The notes under the pieces are model-generated. The model searched no databases, was not told the origin of the DNA, and worked only from the letters and a program-made list of their open reading frames with translations. A stretch of 64,000 bases of DNA from Paramarasmius palmivorus (lineage: Eukaryota > Basidiomycota > Agaricomycetes > Agaricales > Marasmiaceae). How positions within the stretch are numbered: the stretch's first letter is position 1; every line of letters begins with the position of its first letter. Below, in pieces: positions 36,700-47,903 of the stretch. The DNA lies in the NCBI GenBank assembly GCA_037176845.1, contig JAYKXP010000078.1:124001-188000 (forward strand). Direction: 5' to 3'. Position numbers and translations under genes: made by a program.

Positions 36700-39000
36700 A
36701 CACTTCCACCTTCCCAGACACCCTTTTTGACACCAGCTTCGACTAGACCGCCTCTACGGCTCCCTTAGGGTCCAGCCTTTGCACGACATATGTCAGGCAA
36801 ATCATACCTCGGTTTATGGACCCAAAAAATCACCGACGTCCTTTCTGGAACCTCATAGACACTATGTTGTTCGGTTGGGCGGCTGGTTCGTCGAGGTGTC
36901 GATACCCAACGTGCATTACTTGAACCATGCAGGCGCAGCAATACCGATGGTCTCGTTCATTTTCCCCTGAGAAAGAGAACGCTGGCACCGAACATGAACT
37001 CCTTGATCGTCATGGCACCACCTATGCATTTGTTCAACCGTGTCGCTGAATGGTTCTACCTCAGGATAGAACTAATCAGCGATGCATGTTTGCCCAAGCA
37101 TTGTCAACAAAAGCGCTAAGTAGATCTTAGCAACTTTCCGCACACCTCATCTCCTGTTTCCGAGGTTGCACCTACAAGCTAGACTCTGGGCTTCTCTCAA
37201 CTCGCTAGCAACCCCCTAAGGTCCATCTCACGATGCTTTAGAAGTCCGATAGCATCAAATTTCTGCACTTGGATCAGTGTTCACAATGATCAAGTTGAAG
37301 AAGAGCTTATATTCACGGTATGTGAGTTTCTTCGCTCGTCGACTCTTACTGATCATATTCTAGCTTAGGGCATGATACCTCGTTCATCGCGACCTGCGGG
37401 GTATCAGCTGCCTTTGATAGTCTTTCATGAACGATACCTGAAGAATACAGGCCCTCGTCAAATGATGTCGTCAAAGCTCGGCTATCTCGGAGGTCGTCTC
37501 ACACACAAGAAGGTGCCTAGTAAACGTCGATACCCTTTTGTTCATGAAGGCCTTGAGGTAAACAATATATTCTATTTCATAGGCTTAAGGTCATGGGCTC
37601 ACAAGTATAAGAATTCAGGTTCACATGGCTCTTCTTCGCACGAGGTGAAAACTCTCTACTGCTAACTTCTTTCTCGCTTTCTCATTCTCAACTCTACAGC
37701 AATGACAAGGACCTAAACCTTTCTCAATTTCAGGAACCATCTCAGCACCGTGACCGCCTGCCTCACCTGTCTTTCCCGAAGATTTCGATCAATACAACAC
37801 GTTTTTCAAGGCATAGCTCGGCCAACGTTCATCGTAAAACTATCGAGCCTCCTGTTGTCAACGGCTGCAACCTAAAGGAAAAGAACCCGCACCGTAGCCC
37901 AATCTATACCTTCTCTCGAACAACAAATCCATCCAGAACCTACCCATTGATATTCTCGTCGCACGTAGGTTGAGCATGTATTACCCCTTCACTCCGACAT
38001 ACAACATCGAGATTGGTTGATCGCGGCCACATGGCTTCCGCAGCCTCATTTCCGTGTCCAGCTATTTGCGGTCGTAAAGCGGTATGTTCAACTGCTTCCT
38101 ATACACCATCTCGGAGTCTAACGTACCTTCAAGTAGCTCAAAAGAATAGCCAATGCTCGGCGTAGGAAGATGAACTTGAACGAATGCATAAGCAAATTGG
38201 GCGCACTCCTGGTCCCCCACACGCACGCCGTTGATCATGGCTAATACTAGGTATCTGATTTTCAAGCTCTTGATTGATAGCCTTGGCTAATGAAAAATTC
38301 AGGTCTTAACCGCCAGTGATATTCTTCGTCATAATCAAAACCAACATATTGGTCATGCTTCGCCTACTGAGCGGTAGTAGAGTAAGCACACGTCCCGGGG
38401 CCGAAGGTACGTTTCCAAGTTCTCCCTTGTATCTCATGGTCTCATAGCTCTCGTCTACCTCTCAGAAAATGTGTCGTCCCTCAGTTCGCACTGCTCGACC
38501 ATCACGAAGAAATAACGCCCCCAAAACCAGAGCCATCTGCCCTAACTGTCATCGTTACTCTGTCAAAGCTCAGGACGGTAGCTAAGGCAACGCAAAACGT
38601 TCTCCAAGATCTACGAGACGCGCTAACAAACTCAAACGCTGGGGATCGGGCAGTTTCAGCAAGCGTTTCGGGACTTCAAGCTTGAACTGTTCAACACCAT
38701 TACGTCACATTGTCGAAATTTACCAGGGACTCAAGAGATAGTACACAGCCAAGTTCCATCTACGTCAGGGGCAAATGAGGATCATGCCTCGATTGGTCTT
38801 GACATATCCCTGCGATGCGCTGTGACGAGTACGCTTAGGGAAAGGATGCAGAATACAACCCCTTGGACGATGGCATAGACAGGTGAGGCCGTACGATTTC
38901 GTTGAGCTGTTGGTGCTGATGCTATCATTGGCAGGAAGTCCAGAGAGAATGAAAACCAAGCTTTCTCCGCGCCGTATCCATCCCAAGACTAGTGTATATA
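36700..39000 (+). repeat. Block D, copy 1 (recent direct duplicate of 60.46-62.79 kb)
   Basis: This block is nearly identical to 60.46-62.79 kb over long stretches. Exon-like segments on the + strand carry matching peptides in both copies. The stretch 36747-36912 has YVRQIIPRFM and HRRPFWNLIDTMLFGWAAG. About 37915-38020 has SIQNLPIDILV and YPFTPTYN. About 38470-38685 has SALTVIVTLSKLRTVAKATQ and NVLQDLRDALTNSNAGDRAV. About 38690-38879 has NEDHASIGLDISLRCAVTS. Stops and frame changes separate them. I do not recognise the family; it is a decayed multi-exon gene or gene fragment. Confidence 0.55.
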
Positions 39001-39307
39001 ATGACCGAGAGCTCAGACCATAGGCGCTGTTAGTGCGTTTCTACTCCTCCAATTGTTACTTCAATCCATGAGCCTAACTTCTCGCTCCTCAGACATTGTT
39101 CTTTAGACTACTGTCGACGGGCTGCTCCGTTGACCAGTTCAGTTTAACCATTTGCATTCAATTTCTTTATCTTTGAGTTACATGTCACGGTAATAGCGAT
39201 ATGACATCGACATCAAAGGCATGTATACGAATACGAACATACAATCTTGTGTACACTATCGTTATGATAAATACAAACATTTTCGTTCATCCAAGGAACG
39301 CCGTTAC
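39000..39307. other. Spacer between block D and the DUF6535 relic
   Basis: The end of the block D homology lies near 38985 (about 62780 in the partner). The last part (about 39260-39307) resembles the 3' flank of DUF6535 copy 2, sharing 'aatacaaacatt', and so belongs to the relic. Confidence 0.4.
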
Positions 39308-39600
39308 TCATAGACGGAACATACGTAGATGATTAGGATCATTCATCGTAGTCGATCCTCTACCTTCATCTCTTCTTCGTCCTTGATCTTGCAAGGAATT
39401 GGGATCAGCGGTACCTCCAATGCCAACTGTTGCCTGTTCCTCGGGATCCTTCCTAATTCGCTTGCCTTGTTCCTCCGACGCTGAAGGTACCCGAGCAGGA
39501 TCCTCGTTGGCTTGCATAGGATGATCAGGAGCGGGGTCTGGTGATACTACGATACTTCTCGGTACACCAAGTTCGTCTGCTCCAGCCGCAAGAGGTCCCG
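39308..39600 (-). pseudogene. 3' fragment of a third DUF6535 gene
   Basis: On the minus strand about 97 codons up to the stop at 39308 match the acidic tail of DUF6535 copy 1. The order is preserved: QANEDPAR (QPNEDAAR in copy 1), KDPEEQATVG (DDHEEQATVG), GTADPNSLQDQG (GTADHSFSQDQG), then MNDPNHLRMFRL (VNDPDRLRMHWFRS). The membrane-span and middle regions are absent. The frame continues upstream without a stop into ghost unit G copy 4, forming a 149-codon chimeric ORF that is unlikely to be a functional gene. It indicates that a third DUF6535 gene once stood here, or that a tail fragment was carried in by duplication. Confidence 0.7.
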
Positions 39601-41130
39601 ATAAACCTTCCGTCCGCGCAACAACTCGTGGCTCGATGGTATTCCCACTTCCTGCGAGACATCGCCTATGACACCCACGTCGACATTGGTAAAGCAACCA
39701 CCGAGCGTTACGAGGCTGATGAAGGCCGAGGTGACTACCCACCGCCCCGGAATCCAAACTCGAATTCAGGTTGTGAAGTACAGGATGAGGATGCGAGGTG
39801 TAGGTGTAGGAGTTGGGATTGGTGGATGAATAGAGCGTTGGTACTCGCGGCTGTTGACGGTATGGAGTATATGTGGGTCTGGGAGTAGAATTTTTCGGTG
39901 TGACTGAAGAGCTAAGGTACTCTTTACGGTGCTGTGGACAACAAGGTGTCAGAAAAACACGTCGAAAAGGGAGAACAAAAAGGGAGACTGCTCACCTGAA
40001 TGTACCTCTGGGATGCGAGTTCCAACCAAACTCGATACTCAGAATCCTTCCTGAGCACGATAACCTTCTCATTATTAACCATCGGACACCAGGAGTTCGT
40101 TCGTGCCTGTATGGAGTATGCAAGGTGAGTTTGGCCGGGGCCAAAGGAGCGGAAGAGCAATTGGTAGGCAAGGGGTTGCCAAATGCAGCTGAGGAGGCGT
40201 TTGTAAGCCGTGTGCGAGAAGGGGAGTAGAGGAGGAGGAGAATAACGGAGTGGAGGTTTTTTGGTGGAATCTTGAGTGCCAGCGATGAATGTGCAGAGTA
40301 GCCGTGGGTGGTTGAGCTTGGGTGGGGGATCTAGAGCAGGCAGGGCATCGAGGAGCATCTTTTTGAAGATAATAAAACATTTTCGAGGGCGGAAACATCG
40401 AGTTGTGGGTGTCCTTGGGTTGGAAGAGATGTAAGGAACGCGAAACCGAAATTCGACGCGCCATGCCTTGGGTATTCCATTCTTCTGAGCTACTAGAAAG
40501 TATGTTAGCACTCGAAACGTGAATGTGTAATAGTTGAGCGTACCATCAGAGCAAGCAAAGAGACCTGGAAGCCCTGGAAGAGATGGTGGTCGTTTTGAGC
40601 AAAGATCAAGTGCCGGCGGCAAACGCTAGAGTCTGCTTTCACATTGACCACCACATCGAAAGCTCTCCCATGCGGCCAGCTCCTCCAACATCAACACAGT
40701 ACGTTTTCTATACATCCTTGGTGGTATATCACGTCAAGTTTATCCTTCAAAGCAAAGCGACGCATTGTTGTGCCTCCAACCCTTGGTGTCTCGACTCTGG
40801 CCTCCTTCACCGGGATTGCCAAATATAATGTGCGTTATCAGTCTTTGGGGATTCAACCAAGCTTCAAACTCGTTGATAGCTCTCATAGCGTTCATTTGCC
40901 CTGGGATATGATCGTATAGTACCCGACATAAGTACCCTTCAAGTTCAATACCAAAGCGCGGATCCCGCGCCGTAGCTTCAACCTCAACCTCAGCACTGCT
41001 GACTATACTCGAAGCATGAAAGCTTCGAACGTATCTGGAAGGAAGGCTAGTCTTTCCAAGGACCGATCGTAAATATCGCAATATTCAGGTCAACTATGCA
41101 CCTCGGAGAATCAGAGCTCAAAGAGGTATG
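39600..41130 (-). repeat. Ghost unit G, copy 4
   Basis: This is the best preserved copy for the conserved peptide. On the minus strand, 41081-40740 is open for 113 codons and contains FHASSIV, VEATARDPRFGIELEGY, GQMNAMRAINEFEAWLNPQR and LCFEG. Homologous strings in copies 1, 2 and 6 are interrupted by stops or frameshifts. A 232-codon frame at 39924-40622 covers the remaining landmarks but is in a different frame from copies 1-2 and is probably fortuitous. No complete gene can be assembled. Confidence 0.55.
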
Positions 41131-41740
41131 CTCTTTCTATCAGTTATAGATTCAGGCTTACCATAGCTTTGACCCGATCTACAGCAGGAATTCGTATCTC
41201 GATTTTATGGTGCACACGTGTTTGAAGTACATAGTTACGTCGAGCATGTTCTCCTACTGCTCAAACATGTCAGCCGCGACATAGATCGTGGGCGACAACT
41301 TTTGTTACAATCAAACATTTCTACTACCAACCCTTCTGCGGTACATGTTCATGGGGTGTACTGACGCCTTGACCACTGCCTATCCCTATCTGAACAATAA
41401 CTAAGTCTATCATTGAAGCTGCAAAGAACACGAGAGTCAGCCAGCCAGACAGGGCTGCAGCGAATAGGAAGCAACGTACCAACGCTAATAATATCGAATG
41501 TCGCTTCACCGGGTGCTCAACGACTGAGAGCAACACGTGCACGCTCGCTACACCGCTGAGATCGACGGCCATAAACCATGATCCTGCCCCGTGTCCTGTG
41601 CAGCGCCATGGTCATGTCCCAGATCGCGATAGCTTCCTGCACGCCCTCAATCCCATGCTTTCACATCCAAGTTTACAACCCCCGCCAGCGAAGAGCTGGG
41701 CTAATGCGCTCGCAACGCAAGACACCGTTGTCTCCACGCC
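41130..41740. repeat. Block Z, copy 2
   Basis: It matches 4300-4860 and 56500-57130. The stretch 41240-41350 is especially close to 56634-56770, sharing the 'gcgacatagatcgt' region and 'ctactaccaacccttctgcg'. No frame is conserved across all copies. Confidence 0.5.
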
Positions 41741-43400
41741 CGTCAACTCCTTGACATAGCCGTAGGATTAGGCCACGATTGATTGGCAAATGACTAGTCT
41801 CCCTTGAAGTTCCACATGGAAGCCTTAGCGTGTCGGTTAGTACTACTAGAGGTGCAAGGTACTAGTTCCTTACTAATGGCGGTTAAGGAGACACCATCAC
41901 GGCTTCCCATGAAGATGTTTATGTTCATCCAAGCTTCAAAGCTGCTGCTCTTGGGAATGGAACTAACGAAGGTTCTTGCCCGGTAAGAGATGTGGTACGG
42001 TCTGCTAATGGTTCGACATGGTGAGGGGAAATAGTACCGTCTTCGATGCTGGTACTATGTCGATATTTCGAAAGGTAAAGGAGGGAATGCGCCTAACAAA
42101 ACGCAAATATGTTCGTCTGTAGGCATGAGCATCCGAATCACGGAAAGCCTTTGAGACGAATCGTGAATCATCGATTTTGTAGTTGTCACTGTGAAAGGCA
42201 CGGTATGAGTAAGGCGCGTGAAGAAGGCGGCGAAAAACTCACCAAAAGGTGAGAACAGTCTTTCGCTCACTCATGCACCCATACAACCAGCATCCGACTC
42301 GTAATGGCGAATAGTTTTGGCGACTTGAGGCCCGGGTGCCAAGACCATGTGTCTACGTGTACCCGAGCTGGACCTCGACCTTGACGTTCTCGTTGTAAAA
42401 GAGCCGAGCGTCGAGAAGACGCAAGTGCAGACAGTGTCAGGTCCAGACTGGGCCTTCCTCATGAGGTGTATAATCGCTATTACTAGCGAGAATAGTGTGG
42501 TATGGCCAAATGGATGAGGGGTGCTGCACAATACTCTAGCGCGGGAAAACCTCGAAGGCGAAACTATCCGATGTCTACGCGTAGTCTGCTCTGTTGGGAG
42601 TTGCGGCTACTGAAGATCTATTAACGAGACAGTCAAAGTTTAGGCAGCAGGTTATTTCCTTACCTCAGGATGATATGTACAAGAAGAACTCCACGAGATC
42701 CAGGTTCCGATACGAAAATAAGAATCTTCGATGCCGGTTTCAGGTCGGATGAGCGAAAACCATAGGCTGGGTTAATTAGGAGTTGGATGCTGTTGGCGAT
42801 GAGGCTTTCGCGTCAGCATGAATGTAAAAAGACTACGAAAACGCTTACCTTGACATACAGATACCCTTTCACCAATCAAATCCACCATTCAGGTCAAAGC
42901 CACGCCGACCTTTCATCTATACAGACCAGCTCCAACCCCAACCAATATTCAGATACCGGCGTAATTTGTGGTAGACGCAGCTATACGTAGGACCGTCAAC
43001 AACAATAAGTCCCACTGCTCGAATTCAAATGATGATCCTTACCGAATAGATTGAAGAATGCCACGGGTTGTGGAAACGGGTGCCTCAGTCCGGCGTTCCA
43101 GAGCTAAGCGAGCTCAGAAGGCCGGGATATCTCGGTATTGGGTCTTGAGGGTTGAACACGCAAGCTTGAACGCAATATCAAGCTCTTTCGCCAGCGTTTC
43201 TGGTACGAGAGAAAGGAAGATTATGAGCCGATGCTATTCAGACAAGGAGAGCGCATACCAAGAACTCACTATACTAGGAGGTACCTCTATTTTGATATAG
43301 ACTGCAGTAAGGCTTGGATCATGTGTCGTTCTCGCCTCTGCTTCCAGAAGCCATGTGTTTGAGGGCTTCGTGATAAGGGAAGTTGGAGCCGAGGAACCGA
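41740..43400 (-). repeat. Block Y, copy 2
   Basis: Anchors are 41836-41870 (versus 33556, 57252), 42650-42690 (versus 34265, 58085), 42860-42905 (versus 34480-34530, 58270-58330) and 43120-43330 (versus 34755-34980, 58560-58790). The block carries the same candidate splice borders on the minus strand but no continuous coding frame. Confidence 0.5.
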
Positions 43401-43639
43401 GCACGAAGAAGTGTGGGTGTAATAGGCCGTTTCGCTGAGACTATAGGACGCTGAACATGTGTAGCCCATAACGCAAGACGAACGCCGGATATCGACCGTG
43501 AGGAACCACCGCGTAAACGAGGAGCTCCAGTAGAAAGGGAGCCAGAGGTTGCATCCACAATTCCCATCCATAAGATCGCCGATAATGCGCAGCAGACCTC
43601 GGAAGCCAGAGGTTGGTGCTAGCAATCGCCATATCTCAA

Positions 43640-45400
43640 CGATAAAAGGTATTCCAGATTCCTGCAACTCGGGAATCCATGCCTACACCCACGCCGGTAC
43701 AGGTAAAACAACCGTTACGAGGTCGAAGAACGCCTGGGTGACTATTTGCCGCCCTGGAATTCAAGCTCGCGATCGTGTATTTGAGGGATGGAATGAGGAG
43801 GTGAGGTTGTAGGGGTGCAGGGGTAGCAAACGATTGGAAGGTCGGCTGTCGCGCTGCTTGTCGGGTTATCATGTGGAATAGGGATCAAAGGCTTTTAGGG
43901 GTCGCTGGTAAGACTGGAAGGATGGTTTTCTTCTTTGTTTCGCCGCTGTAGATATCGGAGTATCAGAAAAACGCGTTGAAAAGGTCAGAAATAGAGACAG
44001 CTCACCTGAAGGCTGAGTGTACTTCTGAAATGCGAACCCTAATCAAACCCGATACTCTAAATCCTTCCTGCGCTCGATAGCCGTCCAATCACCAACCACA
44101 GGACACCAATCGTTCGTTCATGTCTGGATAGAGTGCGGTAGACAGGCTTGCTTGGGGGTTAAGGAGCGGAAAGGTAAATTTTGCGTGCGATAGGTTGCCG
44201 AATGCAGCGGAAATGCAATTTTGTGCACGATAGTTGAGAGGGCGTTGGATAAGCTATGTGCGACAAAGGAAGCGGAGGTGGTTCGGCGGAATCCGGGGGC
44301 TGGGGGGCAGAGGATGAGCGGAATAGTCTGAGTCAGGCGTTTGACCTTGTACGGAGGATATGGGGTGGGTGGAGCTTGAAATTGGCGTCGGGAGGCATCT
44401 TTGGGAAGGGAATAGAGCGTCTTTGAGGGTATTGACATCGAGTTTTAGGTGCTTGGGTAAGAAGAGGCATAAGAAACGCGAAAAACATTGAGCAAAAACG
44501 GCGTACATACCAAATTCCGAAAAGTGATCTTTTTAGGTCTTGCGTGGTTCCATATTCGATTTCGCTGGGCCACCGAGAGAGAATTCAGAGTCGAGAGAAT
44601 GTAGACAGGCAATGTCACTCACTGAACAGCTGCAAGATGATGGTCCAGGTTCTGAGGAAAGAAATGCCGGCGGCCAACGCGCTTGCACTTTGACCACGAT
44701 CACGTTCTACCAACGCTCTACACATCCAATACACATCTAAAAGCAAAAACACGCATAGTACAAATCCTGGCTGGCTCTCTCGCTAAGAAAAGGTACGCAT
44801 CCAACACTTCAGCTTGTTTTTCTGCTCTCGTAGCCTCAACGCTGCTTAGAACTTGACTTTGAAGCATTCAACATGCCCCCCAATCTCGAAACTAGATCAG
44901 ACCTTTGGTTCCTTGTCCATACTCTCATAGCCTCAGCCTCAATTTAACCATAGTCGCCGCTGACTATTCTTGAAATCTCCAAGTTTTTAAAGCACCCAGA
45001 CCGCGAGATCGCGGTTGAAAAGGTGGAACACACGATACTACCTCGGAGAGCCGGTGATCGAACGTATGTTCTTTCTAGTCGTGCTACTATATTCCCCAAC
45101 CTTACCATCCCCAAAACATAGCTTCAAGACATTCCATGCAAGAGCGGGGGTATCTCGAGATAAGGCACCCAAGCCTTTGTGCTTGGAAGACACGAATGCA
45201 TTATCTTATTCCGCTATTCAACCACCTAGGCCGCAACATTTACAGTTTTCAATACCGCCTGTTATTCACAACATCTCGCGCAATAGATACATTTTTCTCT
45301 TACCAAAGCTACTGCAGTATTGTTCACGAGGTCTAACAATATCCTGTTCGAGCAACCGCCGAACACGCGATTGAAACGTCCTTTTGATGTTCGGATTTGC
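43640..45400 (-). repeat. Ghost unit G, copy 5
   Basis: The 'gatatctacag' acceptor-like word on the minus strand near 43950, the block at about 44005, and the 'gccggcggcc' block at about 44665 correspond to the other copies; the right end at 45060-45280 matches 32020-32230. Minus-strand coding similarity to the EATARD-type exon is weak (about 44930-44990). No intact gene is present. Confidence 0.5.
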
Positions 45401-45689
45401 CCTGAAGCTGCAAAGTATACGAGAATCAGCTAGTGAAGCACTCAAACGAGACAAGAAACGACATACCAATACTTTGAACGTTGAGCACTGCTCTGGGGTT
45501 GATATCGCCGGTGAGCAGTACCAGAGTCACAGCTCTCCGGTTCTCCTTCCTTTATGGTACATCACCGAACTGAAAGATGTTCAGTAGCCCTTTCGCGATA
45601 AGTAGGCTGCTATACAGTAATTTTGTCGGTGATACAGCTACTAACGAAAGAGCAGAACCCTGAGTTCAGTTTCATGCTGATCAGCAAGT

Positions 45690-46150
45690 ATCATAGATCC
45701 ACGTACCCAAATCGGAGCCTTTGAGGATCATTCACATCTAACGAGCATGATAATAGCCCCCAAGAACACGGTTTGATGGCTCTCCAGGAATCCATTGGTA
45801 GTTGGTACGGCCATGTGCTGCCGACCGAAGTCATATCGATCACAGGTTGAGATGAGAACACAAGCAGCAACGTACCTTGCTTCGAAGAAGGCAGATAGCC
45901 AATCCGACTGTCGGCATCGCTTCTTTCGCTGCTAGCCTGACCCGTAAAGTCAGTAGTCCCTATCGTACCGAACAAGGACATTCCGGGTCATGAGTGCGCT
46001 GGATAAGTTGAGAACGGTCACGAAAGGTGCACAGTAAAGTCGAGAAAGTGTTGTGATGTTTGTTGATTCCGTTAACTCACGGAATTGGGTCTGTTGAGCC
46101 GGCGGATGTACGAAGATGGGCTTGAAGGCAAATGACCTGGGTATCGCCAT
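45690..46150 (-). other. Unassigned minus-strand frames ending in a DUF6535-like C terminus
   Basis: Two adjacent minus-strand frames (46150-45950 and 45981-45691) have possible splice signals, but I could not join them into a clean gene. The last residues, VNDPQRLRFGYVDL, resemble the C-terminal NDPDRLRMHWFRS of the DUF6535 proteins, and the nucleotide words 'aatgatcct' and 'ctccga/ctacga' align. It may be a shorter tail relic; the match is small and could be chance. Confidence 0.25.
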
Positions 46151-46159
46151 AATGATACC

Positions 46160-47900
46160 GAGTCATGGTGTACGCTTGAGTACCTAGGTAACATTACAAG
46201 TGAGTTGGGAGAAATATAACGCCAGGGTGCACGCACCCATGTCCAGCGAAATGAAATGAGCCGTCAAAGAGGTTCTAGATCCTATGTTGCCTATCTTGCG
46301 CGTTTATACGGATTTCTGCGTTCTTAGCCCTCGATAGGGTCTGTACCACTATTTTTTTCGTACTCCTAGAGACCTAGAATCGCTTGAGCGTGCGGAAGAA
46401 CCCACTGGCAGGAAGAACGAACACACGCACCCTGTTCCTTTTGTCTCTTCCTTGTTCCCAAATTGTTCCTTCATCCAGCAAGTACCAGGAAGTGAGAGAT
46501 AGCTTTAAAACTGTTTAGGGACTCGATTCTTTCAATCCAAAACACGGTCCCTGTGTCTTGAGCAATCATTTCAATATCACCCGCGTTGCAGCAAAAACGC
46601 ATGATTCACTCACCTACATAGGCGATATAACACACCAAGCAAATGCGCTATTTGAAGAATATGACCATTTTGTTCGTGCGAGTCCTGGCTCGAACAGTCC
46701 CGGTGGTGCAGATGTTTTGACCTGGGAAGATGAAGGGAGACGGAGAGATCAAAGGACGGGCGTCTATTTCCTTGCTCCTCCTTGTCCTTTCCCACCATGA
46801 CTGCAAGTCGCACCTAGCTTCATCCTCAGAGTCAAGCTCTCCGACGGATGTTCATCAAAAGAAGCTTCAAGATATTCATTACGATGTTCGATGTTTTTCT
46901 TGTCCTCGAGACTAATGTACCGGTATCTGAGTGCCAGGATGAGTCCGACCGGTAGTGACCAGAAAATCATCGATGCAAGAAGGTGCGTTCTTTCGTCCTA
47001 TCTTTGTGGATTGTTTACTCGAAGTCTGATGATATCTTGATAGCTCTTAGAAACATCAAGCTCCTGCCCTCGGCTCTGAGTTCTAGGCAGCAGGGTGAAT
47101 TATTTCTCGGCCATCAACATTGTTCAAAAGGACGTACAGTGTCAGGATCAAAATTCGGTACAAGTGCCCCATGCCAGGACCTACTACAGGAAACCAACAT
47201 CCTCGACAAAATTGCGGTCATGTTAACAGCTCCGTCAATCCGGAATGGCCAACCTTTCCATAAAGGGTTCAAGTTTGAGCAACAACCCTAAAATCACAGT
47301 CTTTCGACTGGGATTCCTAAGTTGTACGTCGTATACGCTGATAGATTTCACCTGTATCACTCATTATGGGCCTGCTGTGTTGGCCAGATGCAACCCAGTT
47401 CGACTCGAAAACCGCAAACCATGCCTCAACAGGCACGCCTCTACTGGCTGCCCCGCGTCAAGAACGATGTCAATGGTCTGAACAACTGACGAAGTATATA
47501 CATGGCAGCTGAGTACGCCGCTGGTTGTTCTTTATCCTCTCTTTTGCTAACAGGAAACCTTTTTCTCTTCTTAAGGGCCAAAGGAACGATTCCGGTACCC
47601 GACCAATGGCGAAAAAACTACCCAGAGCTCAAGCACGAAGAGCTTAGCAGGCGCCGGCATCTACGAGAACCTAACGATTTTCTGCACTTCTCTGTTTACG
47701 AGACCAGCTCAAACACCATGTCCCGTGCTTACGGTGTCGCTTCGCTTCCTCGAGTCAACTCACCAGGTAAGTACTCGTGTTTCCTATCTGTTTCTTTTAT
47801 GCCCAAGCTAACGCTCCTGGTAGTTTGATATGATACATATACCTTACTACAGGGACGTATACACTATAAAGTCAATACAAACATTTACCACTATGATAAC
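46160..47900. other. Unassigned region; exon-like stretch at about 47570-47766 (+)
   Basis: No duplicate of this region was found elsewhere in the window. About 47569-47766 on the + strand has a plausible acceptor (cttcttaag), an open and protein-like reading (including KNYPELKHEELSRRR and PNDFLHFSVYETSS), and a gtaagt donor. I could not extend it into a gene. Other frames between 46983 and 47481 are short. It is convergent with the DUF6535 gene on the other strand. Confidence 0.25.
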
Positions 47901-47903
47901 AGT

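Noticed and set aside
39924..40622. Minus-strand ORF of 232 codons in ghost unit G copy 4
   Set aside because: The frame differs from the peptide frames conserved in the other copies, and copies 3, 5, 6 and 7 break it.
46764..46970. Minus-strand frame with a hydrophobic start (MIFWSLPVGLILALRYRYIS)
   Set aside because: Only 68 codons, no supporting exon or copy; it could be an exon but cannot be shown.
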